A DNA stretch of 64,000 bases from Paenibacillus sp. FSL K6-0276 (GTDB lineage Bacteria > Bacillota > Bacilli > Paenibacillales > Paenibacillaceae): positions 1,984,001-2,048,000 of the forward strand of contig NZ_CP150276.1 in assembly GCF_037977235.1 (NCBI RefSeq). The letters run 5' to 3'. The notes under the pieces were generated by a model. The model had not been told where the DNA came from, searched no databases, and saw only the letters and a list, made by a program, of their open reading frames with translations. The translations under genes and the position numbers were made by a program. Of the stretch, positions 9,021 through 17,217 are shown one piece after another (position 1 is the first letter of the stretch; each line of letters begins with the position of its first letter).

Positions 9021-9335
9021 TTATTCTTTGATCCCAAAAGCAATCCAGCGTCCATCGACATCTTCGATGACAAATTCCTTGTTATTGTAATCGGCATCGT
9101 ACCCATAGCCATACAACTCTCGATTTGGAATGACCTTTTGTCCTTTGGATTGTGTAAGGATAATTCTGTATCATCACGATACAGACAAATATGCAGTTCC
9201 TCAGTATCTAAATAGGGCATAGGGCACAACTTGAAAGCCTAAGTACTGACTGTAATAAGCAGCCGTTTGCTCAATACTCAGGGTAGGAAAGATACTATGT
9301 GATTGTAAAAGCTTTTTATCCACGATTGAATTCAT
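9021..9335 (-). pseudogene. VOC-family (glyoxalase/bleomycin-resistance) protein, frameshifted
   Basis: Three reverse-strand frames together give one small VOC protein: 'MNSIVDKKLLQSHSIFPTLSIEQTAAYYSQYLGFQVV' from 9335, then 'YLDTEELHICLYRDDTELSLHNPKDK', then 'GQKVIPNRELYGYGYDADYNNKEF' ending 'VIEDVDGRWIAFGIKE' at 9021. The 'TAAYYSQYLGF' opening and the 'DxxGxxxAF' end are typical of the family. At least two frameshifts separate the parts, so no full-length product can be made. VOC proteins are metal-dependent isomerases, dioxygenases or drug-binding proteins. Confidence 0.75.
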
Positions 9336-9422
9336 CCTTTCAAAAATAGATATCCATATATTACCTTGCGACAAAGATTTCAACAATACGTGGAGTTGAC
9401 ATTCCACAGGCGACATTCATGG

Positions 9423-9451
9423 TTGACAGCTTCGATGTTCTATAATAATAT
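9423..9451 (+). promoter_or_regulatory. Probable sigma-A promoter for namA
   Basis: TTGACA at 9423-9428 is separated by 17 bases from TAATAT at 9446-9451. A start near 9458 would lie inside a palindrome and give namA a leader of nearly 300 bases. Confidence 0.55.
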
Positions 9452-9453
9452 AC

Positions 9454-9495
9454 ATGCATGAGCATGCATTTATTATATAGCTTTAGTTTAAACTA
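9454..9495. promoter_or_regulatory. Two palindromes, candidate operators upstream of namA
   Basis: ATGCAT-GAGC-ATGCAT (9454-9469) and the perfect palindrome TAGTTTAAACTA (9484-9495) sit at and just after the predicted transcription start. Palindromes of this size are typical of dimeric regulators such as MarR or TetR. The MarR gene downstream of namA is the obvious candidate; this is inference. Confidence 0.45.
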
Positions 9496-9546
9496 TATAA
9501 GATGAACTTGGAAAATTGAGATTAGGGAGAGAAGTGACGAAGAGGA

Positions 9547-9655
9547 GTTTTGGAACTGTAGGCGCGATAGTTGACCGCCTTTGTCTCTAGATTTCAACTA
9601 CTAGTATTGGTTAAATAGAAGAAATCTGGAGACAACAGCGGCCGAAAGTCCAAAC
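9547..9655. repeat. Long imperfect inverted repeat in the namA leader
   Basis: The left arm (about 9547-9599) and right arm (about 9619-9655) pair imperfectly. The best block is TGTCTCTAGATTTC against GAAATCTGGAGACA (13 of 14), extended by CCGC/GCGG and, further out, TTTTGGAACT against AGTCCAAAC. The whole folds into a hairpin of roughly 110 bases. It could be a small non-autonomous element, a structured RNA or both. A second structure of similar scale lies at 49604-49730. Confidence 0.6.
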
Positions 9656-9751
9656 ATTCCTTGTAGTTACGATCGATCCTTATAAAAAACTCGAGATCAT
9701 TTGTTTCAATGTTCATAATAAATTTAGTTTTTTATAATGAGGAGAGATATC

Positions 9752-10789
9752 ATGAAAGACTTGTTTACCCCGTATGAAATGAAGAATTTGAAATTGAAGA
9801 ACCGCGTGGTTATGCCTCCGATGTGTCAGTATTCCGTGACGAACAAAGACGGGATTGCTACCGATTGGCATTATAATCATTACGTAAGTCGCGCCATTGG
9901 AGGAACTGGATTAATTATTATTGAAATGACCGATGTGGAGCCTGATGGCCGAATTACTGATTTTGACCTTGGTATTTGGTCCGATGAGCAGATTCCAGCA
10001 CTGGCTAGAATTGTTGATGCTTGTCATTCCTATGGGGCAAAAGTAGGTATTCAAATTGCTCATGCTGGGCGTAAGGCAGAAGATGCAGCAGTTCCTGTAT
10101 CCTCTTCTGCCGTTCCATTTGACGCTGACTCCAAAACACCACGTGCCCTAACGACTGAAGAAGTGAAGGGTATGGTTGAGAAATTCCGGTTGGGCGTGAA
10201 GCGTGCGATTCAAGCGGGGTTTGATGTTATCGAACTTCATGGTGCGCACGGTTACCTCATTCATCAGTTCCATTCACCACTAACGAATCAAAGAACAGAT
10301 GAATATGGCAAAGATTTGACTCTCTTCGGTACTGAAATCATTCATGCAGCTAAAAGCGAAATGCCTGAAGGAATGCCACTAATCATGCGTATCTCGGCTC
10401 AAGAATATGTCGAGGGCGGATACGGAATCAAAGAAAGTATGGAAATTAGTAAGGCCTATAAAGAAGCAGGAGTAGATATTTTTCATATTAGTACAGGTGG
10501 CGAAGGTCCAATCGGAGCTGCTGGTATGCCCGGAACGCATGCGGCGTATCAAGTTCCTTTGGCAAGAGAGATCAAATATGGCTTGAATGTTCCGGTGATT
10601 GCTGTAGGTAGATTGGATGAACCGACTCTTGCCAATGCAGTCATTGGTAATGAGGATGCTGATCTTGTCGCAGTTGGCCGGGGAATGCTGAGAAATCCGT
10701 ATTGGACTTTGGAGGCTGGGGTTGAGCTTCAGAAAGATGCCGGTATTCCTCGGCAGTATGCCTTTGGATTTCCTAGAATTAAAGGATAA
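9752..10789 (+). CDS. namA: NADPH dehydrogenase, old yellow enzyme family (YqjM-like)
   Basis: This 345-residue FMN-dependent ene-reductase begins 'MKDLFTPYEMKNLKLKNRVVMPPMCQYS' and contains the active-site block 'VIELHGAHGYLIHQFHSPLTNQRTDEYG' and the C-terminal FMN-binding 'DLVAVGRGMLRNPYW'. NamA/YqjM reduces the C=C bond of alpha,beta-unsaturated aldehydes and ketones and also some nitro compounds, using NADPH. An in-frame ATG at 9737 exists, but the GAGGAGAG site lies between it and the ATG at 9752, so 9752 is chosen. The gene has a terminator at 10820 and a MarR gene 165 bases downstream that may control it. Confidence 0.95.
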   Translation: MKDLFTPYEMKNLKLKNRVVMPPMCQYSVTNKDGIATDWHYNHYVSRAIGGTGLIIIEMTDVEPDGRITDFDLGIWSDEQIPALARIVDACHSYGAKVGIQIAHAGRKAEDAAVPVSSSAVPFDADSKTPRALTTEEVKGMVEKFRLGVKRAIQAGFDVIELHGAHGYLIHQFHSPLTNQRTDEYGKDLTLFGTEIIHAAKSEMPEGMPLIMRISAQEYVEGGYGIKESMEISKAYKEAGVDIFHISTGGEGPIGAAGMPGTHAAYQVPLAREIKYGLNVPVIAVGRLDEPTLANAVIGNEDADLVAVGRGMLRNPYWTLEAGVELQKDAGIPRQYAFGFPRIKG

Positions 10790-10819
10790 GGACTAACAGA
10801 ATAAAATCGAATCATTTGG

Positions 10820-10860
10820 AGAGACCGGCTTCTTGGAGAAACGGTCTCTTCTCTTTTTTT
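10820..10860 (+). terminator. Rho-independent terminator of namA
   Basis: AGAGACCG pairs with CGGTCTCT across a 14-base loop and is followed by a run rich in T ending at 10860. Confidence 0.88.
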
Positions 10861-10954
10861 GGATTATGCTTGGCACAATGGATGTGGAGTGTAGTACTAT
10901 TATATAGAAGAAAAAATTCATGAATAATCATACGCTCAGGAGATGAATAGATAG

Positions 10955-11392
10955 ATGGACAAAATTCTTAACAATGACCTTATCACGAATTGGTTGACGT
11001 TAACACATATACAAATGAATGTGACGAATGAATTAGAAGTTAATTTGCAAGCGAATCATGGCTTATCTTTAAAAGAGTTCTACTTGCTGTTATTTTTATC
11101 GGAAGCTCCGGAAAAGAAATTGAAATTGCAGAAACTCGAATCCATGGTCGGTTTAAGCCAAAGTGCCGTTTCACGACTGGTTAGTCGGTTTGAAGCCAAG
11201 GGCTGCGGAGCTTTAGAAAGAAAAGCATGCGATGATGATCGCAGAAGTATTTATACCTCTATGACCCCCATTGGTGAAGGCAAGCTCATTAGTGCTCAAG
11301 AAACCTTTAAAGAAACTCTAATTGCGGCTTTTCCGGAAAAAGATGTGGAACAGCTTCTGGAACAAATGCTTCGAATGAAGCGACAATCTTGA
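10955..11392 (+). CDS. MarR-family transcriptional regulator
   Basis: This 145-residue protein has the MarR winged helix, including 'LSLKEFYLLLFLSEAP', the recognition helix 'LSQSAVSRLVSRFEAKG' and the wing 'DDRRSIYTSMTPIGEGKL'. MarR proteins are dimeric repressors that leave DNA when they bind phenolic or electrophilic ligands. Downstream position relative to namA suggests that it represses this ene-reductase, possibly through the palindromes at 9454-9495. It starts at ATG after AGGAGATG and is followed by a terminator shared with the convergent GNAT gene. Confidence 0.88.
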   Translation: MDKILNNDLITNWLTLTHIQMNVTNELEVNLQANHGLSLKEFYLLLFLSEAPEKKLKLQKLESMVGLSQSAVSRLVSRFEAKGCGALERKACDDDRRSIYTSMTPIGEGKLISAQETFKETLIAAFPEKDVEQLLEQMLRMKRQS

Positions 11393-11401
11393 ATCTACAA
11401 A

Positions 11402-11459
11402 AGAAACCTCTGAGTTGGTAAATGGAAAGCATCTCCATTCCCCATACAGAGGTTTTTTA
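11402..11459. terminator. Shared terminator between convergent MarR and GNAT genes
   Basis: AAACCTCTG pairs with CAGAGGTTT around an inner imperfect stem. A T run follows on the forward strand and an A/T-rich stretch on the other, so it may act in both directions. Confidence 0.75.
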
Positions 11460-11467
11460 TGTAAGGT

Positions 11468-12064
11468 TTACTCATTCCATTTTCGCCTGGAAAGCTGGTA
11501 ATAATTATAACTCTCATGTTCAATCGTAATCTCGTTAAGTAAGCTGAAGTCACATTTTTGTAGGACTCTATTAGAGGCTGTATTGTGTATTAGAGCAATA
11601 GCGTTTAATACATCGGTAGAAGTGTGCTCAAACAAATACTTAATTAATCCCTTGGCAGCTTGTGTGGTATAGCCTTTGCCGCGATGATCCTTGGATATGG
11701 CATACATGATTTCTCTGTTCGGAGAGGGTAATTCATCCTTCATTCCTGTACAGCACCAACCAATAAACTCCCCCGTTTCTTTTAAAACAATGCCTAAACG
11801 AAGACGAAGCTCCCCGATGTTTACAGCCGCTGAGACCGCTTGTAGAAACTGTTGGTTTTCTTTTATTTCATAGTTTATTAACCAATCTAGCCGTTGTTCT
11901 TTAGGGACATTCCAGTCGGGCAGAAATTCTATGATTTCAGGTTGCGTGGTAAGTGCGTGAAACTCGTCTAAATCCTCCACTCTAAACTCTCGTAACAGGA
12001 TATCTTTACATTCAATTGTAAATAAATCACGTTTTGTTGACTCGAAACCTACACGGTTATTCAT
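11468..12064 (-). CDS. GNAT-family N-acetyltransferase
   Basis: The protein is about 198 residues. The acetyl-CoA binding motif 'ISKDHRGKGYTTQAAKGLIKYLFE' and the terminal 'NTASNRVLQKCDF' block are those of RimJ/RimL-like acetyltransferases, with 'ILLREFRVEDLDEF' at the start of the fold. The frame is open to ATG 12085, but the GAAGGAGAG site lies inside that extension and points to the ATG at 12064, which is used here. These enzymes acetylate amino groups of ribosomal protein N-termini, aminoglycosides or small amines. The substrate is not evident. Confidence 0.85.
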   Translation of the reverse strand: MNNRVGFESTKRDLFTIECKDILLREFRVEDLDEFHALTTQPEIIEFLPDWNVPKEQRLDWLINYEIKENQQFLQAVSAAVNIGELRLRLGIVLKETGEFIGWCCTGMKDELPSPNREIMYAISKDHRGKGYTTQAAKGLIKYLFEHTSTDVLNAIALIHNTASNRVLQKCDFSLLNEITIEHESYNYYQLSRRKWNE

Positions 12065-12400
12065 ATTCATCTCTCCTTCGTACATCCAAAGTCATTTTAT
12101 CATGAATAAAAAGGTTGATTTGGTAATCTTTGATTATAAAAAATAGTTTTCTTTTATTTCACATAAATATTAATTGGTTAAATGCTTCGCTGGTTCACAC
12201 ACCTAATGTGAATAGAAAGAATGATGAGAAGGTTACTCCAGTTGCTTGATGAATCTCTGAATCTAACTTACACTGGTGAAAGTACAATCACTCGAATGAC
12301 TCTCCATCCTGAGATCCTCCCAGAATATTTTTCGCCACACAGATGCTTTCATTTCACGAGAATATAGTTCATATCTTGCCCCTAATAGGAGGACGATACA
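12065..12400. other. Intergenic region with a possible small gene remnant
   Basis: This gap carries a 48-codon forward frame at 12221-12367 ('MMRRLLQLLDESLNLTYTGESTITRMTLHPEILPEYF...'). Its composition looks protein-like, but it has no clear ribosome site. It may be the end of a lost gene. Nothing else stands out apart from the AGGAGG site of the next gene. Confidence 0.3.
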
Positions 12401-12922
12401 ATGATGAAATCATTCAAAACGGACTGGAAAGCAAATCTAAAAAATCCACAAACGATTATGGCTTTGTTTACTTATCGTTACGGAAATTGGGTGTATTATC
12501 GGGTGAAAAGTGGCCTGATCCGCAAACCTTTGTGGCTCCTATATCGAATGATGGATGTGCTGTTTGTCCGAATTGTTGCCAATGGAGAGCTTCATGCTCA
12601 AGCTCAAATTGGTGATGCGCTTCATTTACCGCATGGGTTAAATGGAATTATTATTAGTCCAAAAGCGGTGATCGGCAACAACGCTACTATTTTTCACCAA
12701 GTGACCATTGGGGGGAGAAATAACTTAGGGGAACCCGTGATTGGCGATAGAGCGTTTATCGGAGTAGGTTCCAAAATTCTAGGTCCGATTACGCTTGGAA
12801 ACGATGTTAATATCGGAGCCATGTCTGTCGTGGTTAAGGATGTGCCGGATAATGCTTCGGCAGTAGGAATTCCTGCTAGAAATATTTTGCGAGATGAACC
12901 CAAACCTGAGAATACAAGATAA
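12401..12922 (+). CDS. Serine acetyltransferase-like hexapeptide-repeat protein
   Basis: This 173-residue protein has an N-terminal helical part and a left-handed beta-helix built from hexapeptide repeats: 'HLPHGLNGIIISPKAVIGNNATIFHQVTIGG', 'VIGDRAFIGVGSKILGPITLGNDVNIGAMSVVVKDVP' and the closing 'AVGIPARNI'. The catalytic-type histidine in 'IFHQVTIGG' fits CysE-like serine O-acetyltransferases. Such stand-alone short versions also occur in polysaccharide acetylation, so the substrate is open. It starts at ATG after AGGAGGACG. The true biosynthetic cysE of Bacillota usually sits with cysS, which is absent here, favouring a paralogue. Confidence 0.82.
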   Translation: MMKSFKTDWKANLKNPQTIMALFTYRYGNWVYYRVKSGLIRKPLWLLYRMMDVLFVRIVANGELHAQAQIGDALHLPHGLNGIIISPKAVIGNNATIFHQVTIGGRNNLGEPVIGDRAFIGVGSKILGPITLGNDVNIGAMSVVVKDVPDNASAVGIPARNILRDEPKPENTR

Positions 12923-13032
12923 CGGCGGGATGTTCTAGTACATAGGGTATCGCTTTATTTTAATAAGTTCCAGGGTATAATTAAAGCATCCAAGAAATCT
13001 TGTAATAACCTTCTAGAGATCGGAGTAATGAA

Positions 13033-14868
13033 ATGAAATATAGCAATTTAGAAGAGTGTGTTAATGATTTAGAGAAACATGGACATTTAGTTCGTATTCG
13101 TGAAGAAGTGGACCCTTATCTAGAGATGGCCGCGATTCACTTGAAGGTTTATGAAGCTGGTGGGCCTGCATTATTATTTGAAAATGTAAAAGGCTCGAAA
13201 TTTCGTGCCGTATCCAACCTTTTTGGAACGATTGAGCGTAGTAAGTTCATCTTTCGGCGTACTTGGAACTCCACACATAACGTAATTGCACTTCGTAACG
13301 ATCCTGTAAAGGCACTTAAGAATCCTTTTAAATATGTAGGGACAGGGCTATCCGCGAGAAAAGCTTTGCCTATCAAAAAGCCAGGGGGTCTACCAAGTGG
13401 TTTTCAGGAAATCAGTATTTCTGATCTTCCACTGATCACACATTGGCCAGATGATGGTGGCGCTTTTGTCACATTGCCGCAAGTGTATTCCGAAGATCCA
13501 GACAAGCCAGGCATTATGAACTCTAATCTGGGGATGTACCGTGTTCAATTGAATGGTAATGATTATGAACTCAATAAAGAGGTTGGCATTCATTATCAAA
13601 TTCACCGTGGTATCGGCGTGCATCAAGAAAGAGCCAATCGAAAAGGAGAGCCGCTAAAAGTGAGCTGCTTTATCGGCGGACCTCCAGCGCATACGTTATC
13701 GGCTGTAATGCCTTTGCCAGAGGGAATGAGTGAGATGATCGTTGCAGGCTTGCTTTCGGGACGTCATTTTAGCTATAGCTATGTAGATGGATATTGCATT
13801 AGTAATGATGCGGATTTTGTGATCACAGGGGAAATTCATCCTGGTGAGACGAAGCCGGAGGGGCCTTTTGGCGATCATTTAGGATATTACAGCTTGGTTC
13901 ACTCTTTCCCAGTCATGAGAGTACATAAAGTGTACGCTAAAAAGAATGCCATCTTTCCATTTACGGTTGTCGGTAGACCGCCACAAGAGGATACTGCATT
14001 TGGTGAGTTAATACATGAACTAACGGGTGGAGCTATCCGCCAAGAAATCCCGGGCGTTAAAGAAGTTCACGCAGTCGATGCTGCGGGTGTCCATCCCCTT
14101 TTATTTGCGATTGGCAGTGAACGTTATACGCCTTATCAACAAGTGAAGCAGCCAGCGGAAATTCTTACGATCGCGAATCGGATTTTGGGTACTGGTCAGC
14201 TTAGTTTAGCTAAGTTTTTGTTTATTACAGCCGAAGAAAAACAACCTATCAGCACACATGATGTTGAGGATTTCTTGACGTATATTCTAGAGCGAATCAA
14301 CCTTCGCAGGGACATTCATTTCTATACGAATACTACCATCGATACCCTTGATTATTCCGGCACAGGATTAAACAGCGGAAGTAAGGTGATTTTCGCCGCG
14401 GTTGGGGAAAAGAAAAGAGAGTTATGTACAGAGGTTCCTGATATTCTTAAAGAACTTCGGGGATCTGGAAATGCAAAGATGGTGATGCCGGGTCTCGTGG
14501 CGCTTCAAGGTTCTAAATTCACTACTTACGCTGAAGCAGCGAAGGAAATGAACAAGCTTAGTGAAGATATTCAAGCATCGGGAGCGCTCCCGTCTTGTCC
14601 GATGATCATTGTATGCGATGATAGTGAGTTCTTAAGTGAAAGAATTGAGAATTTCCTGTGGGCGACATTCACGCGCAGTAATCCTTCTCATGATATTTAT
14701 GGCGTGAACAGTTCTACGGAGTATAAGCATTGGTCATGTGATAACGTGATTATTGATGCGCGTGTAAAACCTCACCAAGCGCCACCCTTAATTCCTGATC
14801 CAGCGGTTCAAAAGTATATTGAACGATTGTTTGCTCCGGGTGGCAGCTTAAGCGGGGTTCGAATCTAG
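13033..14868 (+). CDS. UbiD-family decarboxylase
   Basis: This 611-residue protein is a full-length member of the UbiD family. It shows 'LPLITHWPDDGGAFVTLPQVYSEDP' and 'IMNSNLGMYRVQLNG', which hold prenylated-FMN and metal contacts, and 'EGPFGDHLGYYS' with the catalytic glutamate region. UbiD enzymes decarboxylate aromatic or unsaturated acids reversibly and need prenylated FMN made by UbiX. No UbiX gene is present in the window. The gene starts at ATG 13033 after CGGAG. A broken methyltransferase begins four bases past its stop, with its N-terminus missing. Confidence 0.93.
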   Translation: MKYSNLEECVNDLEKHGHLVRIREEVDPYLEMAAIHLKVYEAGGPALLFENVKGSKFRAVSNLFGTIERSKFIFRRTWNSTHNVIALRNDPVKALKNPFKYVGTGLSARKALPIKKPGGLPSGFQEISISDLPLITHWPDDGGAFVTLPQVYSEDPDKPGIMNSNLGMYRVQLNGNDYELNKEVGIHYQIHRGIGVHQERANRKGEPLKVSCFIGGPPAHTLSAVMPLPEGMSEMIVAGLLSGRHFSYSYVDGYCISNDADFVITGEIHPGETKPEGPFGDHLGYYSLVHSFPVMRVHKVYAKKNAIFPFTVVGRPPQEDTAFGELIHELTGGAIRQEIPGVKEVHAVDAAGVHPLLFAIGSERYTPYQQVKQPAEILTIANRILGTGQLSLAKFLFITAEEKQPISTHDVEDFLTYILERINLRRDIHFYTNTTIDTLDYSGTGLNSGSKVIFAAVGEKKRELCTEVPDILKELRGSGNAKMVMPGLVALQGSKFTTYAEAAKEMNKLSEDIQASGALPSCPMIIVCDDSEFLSERIENFLWATFTRSNPSHDIYGVNSSTEYKHWSCDNVIIDARVKPHQAPPLIPDPAVQKYIERLFAPGGSLSGVRI

Positions 14869-14871
14869 TTC

Positions 14872-15533
14872 GTGGATGGGGAAGAGGGGAGTGTCTATGG
14901 CATTGACATTGCTTCTCCGGATTATGGCAGTCCGGTTACACTAGGCGATGCTGCGGAGCACTTACAGAAATCACATTTAGGAGATCGAATCCGTATTCAG
15001 TTCGAAATGGATATTCTATCGCCTGAGGTGGGTTTCCCGATCATCATTTTGATGTCATCGTGTTGTCTCATTGCTCGTGGTACTTTAAATCCTTTGATGA
15101 GTTAGCCAGTGTATTGAGGAAAGTGAAGCGATGGGGTCGAAAGCTATGTTTTGCCGAATGGGATAGCCGGATCACGACGATGGAGCAGTACCCTCATTTC
15201 TTAGCTATATTGATTCAATCCCAGTATGAATGTTTTAAGGAAAATAGTTTGTCTAACATTCGCACGCTTTTTACCCCGGAGGATATCAAAGAAATCGCTG
15301 AAAAGGCTGGCTGGCATATCCTTAAAGAGGATTCGATTAATTCTACTGGGCTTCAGGATGGTCGCTGGGAGATCGATATTACGTTATCAGAATATTTAAA
15401 TGAGCTTGATGGCTTGACTGATGTTCCAGAGAAGTTCAAATCACATCTTCATTCGGAAATGAAATTACTACAAGCATATGCTGAACAAAAGGATATCAAG
15501 TCTATGTCTACCTTTGCGTGGATCGCGGAGTAA
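14872..15533 (+). pseudogene. SAM-dependent methyltransferase, truncated and frameshifted
   Basis: The first part ('GEEGSVYGIDIASPDYGSPVTLGDAAEHLQ') starts in the middle of a class I methyltransferase fold. The usual glycine-rich SAM loop is missing, so the 5' end has been lost at the boundary with ubiD. Near 15034 the frame shifts: 'GFPDHHFDVIVLSHCSWYF' can be read only by switching frame. The rest continues to 15533 ('...KDIKSMSTFAWIAE'). The methyl acceptor is unknown. Confidence 0.78.
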
Positions 15534-15569
15534 GCCGAAGGCTTTTGGAACTTAGGAGTTGACGATCAA

Positions 15570-15606
15570 AGCGCCTAGCCGGTAAATTCCGGCTAGGCGC
15601 TTTTTC
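15570..15606 (+). terminator. Rho-independent terminator
   Basis: AGCGCCTAGCCGG pairs perfectly with CCGGCTAGGCGCT over a 6-base loop and is followed by TTTT. It closes the ubiD/methyltransferase unit. Confidence 0.92.
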
Positions 15607-15698
15607 GAGATTATCTAAGATTTAAAGAATCTTGTACGACTAATTCCACTATCATCGTCATATGAATCTAAACAACGAATGATAGGAGGTTTGTAATT

Positions 15699-16163
15699 AT
15701 GGATTTGATGGATATTATCTCTAAGATTGTAGTAGTGATACATGTAATAGCTGCCATAGTGGGAATTGGACCTGCCTTTGTGTTGCCATTACTGACAAGC
15801 TCAGCCAAGACAGGCAGCCAACTTCGTTTTGTATTTGGAATTATGAAGAAAATAAACAGGTTCCCGAAGACAGGGGGGGTCACCCTGATTGTTACAGGTA
15901 TTTTATTAATGATTATCGATAAAATGGGCTTGTCGGTGTTGTGGATAAATCTTTCGTTGTTATTTTTTATTGTGATAGAGGTCATTATTATTGGAATGGT
16001 TGAGCCTCGAATGAATAAGCTAACTAAGCTCGTTATGGCTAGCCATGGCGAGGAAATCCCTGAAGGTTACGCCGCTGCTATGAACAAGATCGCTCCGTTA
16101 GAAGCGGCTGTACATGTGCTTACTATCGTCATTATTATACTAATGGTAGTAAAGCCGGTATAG
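15699..16163 (+). CDS. DUF2269-like integral membrane protein
   Basis: This 154-residue protein has four predicted membrane segments, roughly residues 7-30, 55-75, 80-100 and 130-150. The opening 'IHVIAAIVGIGPAFVLPLL' and the 'RFPKTGGVTLIVTGILLMI' segment resemble DUF2269/YjfL-like membrane proteins. The single histidine in the first helix is often retained in this group, but the function is unknown. It starts at ATG after a perfect AGGAGG-type site and stands alone. Confidence 0.65.
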   Translation: MDLMDIISKIVVVIHVIAAIVGIGPAFVLPLLTSSAKTGSQLRFVFGIMKKINRFPKTGGVTLIVTGILLMIIDKMGLSVLWINLSLLFFIVIEVIIIGMVEPRMNKLTKLVMASHGEEIPEGYAAAMNKIAPLEAAVHVLTIVIIILMVVKPV

Positions 16164-16464
16164 GATCGTAGCGTCTATTCTCAATGATCTCTTTATAATC
16201 TCTGATGAGTCCATCAAAAATATTCTCCCAGGATATGTTGGCTGACTCCAGTAATTCCTTATTCAACTATCGTATCCCGTTAGCCATTCATGCAGCGCAA
16301 GAGCAGCGCTGCACCACAGAGGATGAAAATGGGTACCCCTATCTATACTGTTTGTACGGCTGGCGAAGAAGGTCGATAAGCTATGGTGCCATAGAGCCCA
16401 ACCGTTAGTCTGATTCCGACCACCACGGTGCATCACAGAATGTCGCACCCTATTTGGGTAGCAC

Positions 16465-16560
16465 TCATGGGAGCTTAATTGATTGTTCCTGCATCTTATG
16501 AATGAATCCCTGAATTCGTTTGTCGGCTTCATACAACTTCCACAATTCACTCACCTTCAT
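16465..16560 (-). pseudogene. Possible tyrosine-recombinase N-terminal remnant
   Basis: The 31-residue frame 'MKVSELWKLYEADKRIQGFIHKMQEQSIKLP' resembles the start of the SAM-like core-binding domain of phage-type integrases in Paenibacillus. The frame ends abruptly and no catalytic domain follows. The assignment comes from recall of similar N-termini and is weak. Confidence 0.3.
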
Positions 16561-16681
16561 TACAAAAACCTCCCAATAAACCTATTAAATCTAGGTTTTC
16601 ATAATATGATAATTGGTAATTTTTATTGTATGACCGAATCATTTTTCAGTCATTACAGGAATGCTGCCCCATTAGCTATAG

Positions 16682-16709
16682 AAAAAAAGAAGCTGTGATC
16701 CACAGCTTC
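16682..16709 (-). terminator. Rho-independent terminator of the XRE operon
   Basis: Read on the reverse strand, GAAGCTGTG pairs with CACAGCTTC over a 3-base loop and runs into seven T. It ends the three-gene reverse-strand operon. Confidence 0.9.
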
Positions 16710-16746
16710 AAGTATGATGTTAAAGTACGCGTTTGTTTAAGTGATA

Positions 16747-16953
16747 CTACCTCACAATAAATGCAATAACCCCAATTATAATACACAGAATTCCACTCAA
16801 AAATTGTCCTAATCCTGAAGCTTCTCCCATTAACAGCAAATTGAATATGTTTTTATTTTTTCTATTTTTTCCAAATAATCCATCATCTCTTCTCATACGA
16901 TAAATACCCCAAACTACTAGAACTATCCCAAAAATAAATAATATAAAAAGCAT
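16747..16953 (-). CDS. Small two-helix membrane protein
   Basis: This 68-residue protein has hydrophobic segments near residues 1-18 and 48-67 joined by a basic loop ('RMRRDDGLFGKNRKNKN'). No family is recognised. It is the last gene of an operon whose other members are a small XRE-type regulator and a membrane protein, 48 bases after the regulator. This arrangement recalls small stress or bacteriocin-related membrane modules, but nothing in the sequence proves that. Confidence 0.6.
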   Translation of the reverse strand: MLFILFIFGIVLVVWGIYRMRRDDGLFGKNRKNKNIFNLLLMGEASGLGQFLSGILCIIIGVIAFIVR

Positions 16954-17001
16954 TTACATTCCTCCGTTGTTTGTTTAATATGTGCATATTTATGAAATCT
17001 A

Positions 17002-17205
17002 TTATTTGTCATCCTCATCGAAAATAAAGGTTTCTTCGATTGATAAGTTAAAAACTGAAGCTATTTTATACGCAAGTAACACAGATGGGTTATACTTTTG
17101 TTTTTCTAATGAGATGATTGTTCTAGAAGATACACTTACTTTATCAGCTAATTCTTGTTGCGTTATTCCATATTCTATTCGCAATTCTTTTACTCTATTT
17201 TTCAT
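17002..17205 (-). CDS. Small XRE/Cro-type DNA-binding protein
   Basis: This 67-residue protein is almost entirely one helix-turn-helix domain: 'VKELRIEYGITQQELADKVSVSSRTIISLEKQKYNPSVLLAYKIASVF' followed by the short acidic tail 'EETFIFDEDDK'. Proteins of this size next to membrane proteins are typically dimeric autorepressors. It is encoded 12 bases after the membrane protein gene. The repeated TGAAGT palindromes at 17651-17696, immediately upstream of the operon, are a likely operator. Confidence 0.9.
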   Translation of the reverse strand: MKNRVKELRIEYGITQQELADKVSVSSRTIISLEKQKYNPSVLLAYKIASVFNLSIEETFIFDEDDK

Positions 17206-17217
17206 GAATCCTCCGAA

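Larger units (their letters stand above)
9417..9751 (+). other. Leader region of namA
   Basis: This 335-base gap holds a promoter (9423-9451), two palindromes (9454-9495), a long imperfect hairpin (9547-9655) and the namA ribosome binding site. No open frame of interest is seen. Confidence 0.6.
16164..16746. other. Long intergenic region with gene remnants
   Basis: No intact gene is seen in this 583-base gap. On the reverse strand it holds a 31-codon fragment resembling the N-terminus of a tyrosine recombinase (16465-16560) and, further left, protein-like but broken frames near 16164-16270. The terminator of the XRE operon lies at 16682-16709. Confidence 0.45.

Noticed and set aside
12343-12615. 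Forward frame overlapping the start of the CysE-like gene
   Set aside because: It is in a different frame from a clear hexapeptide-repeat protein and lacks a ribosome site.
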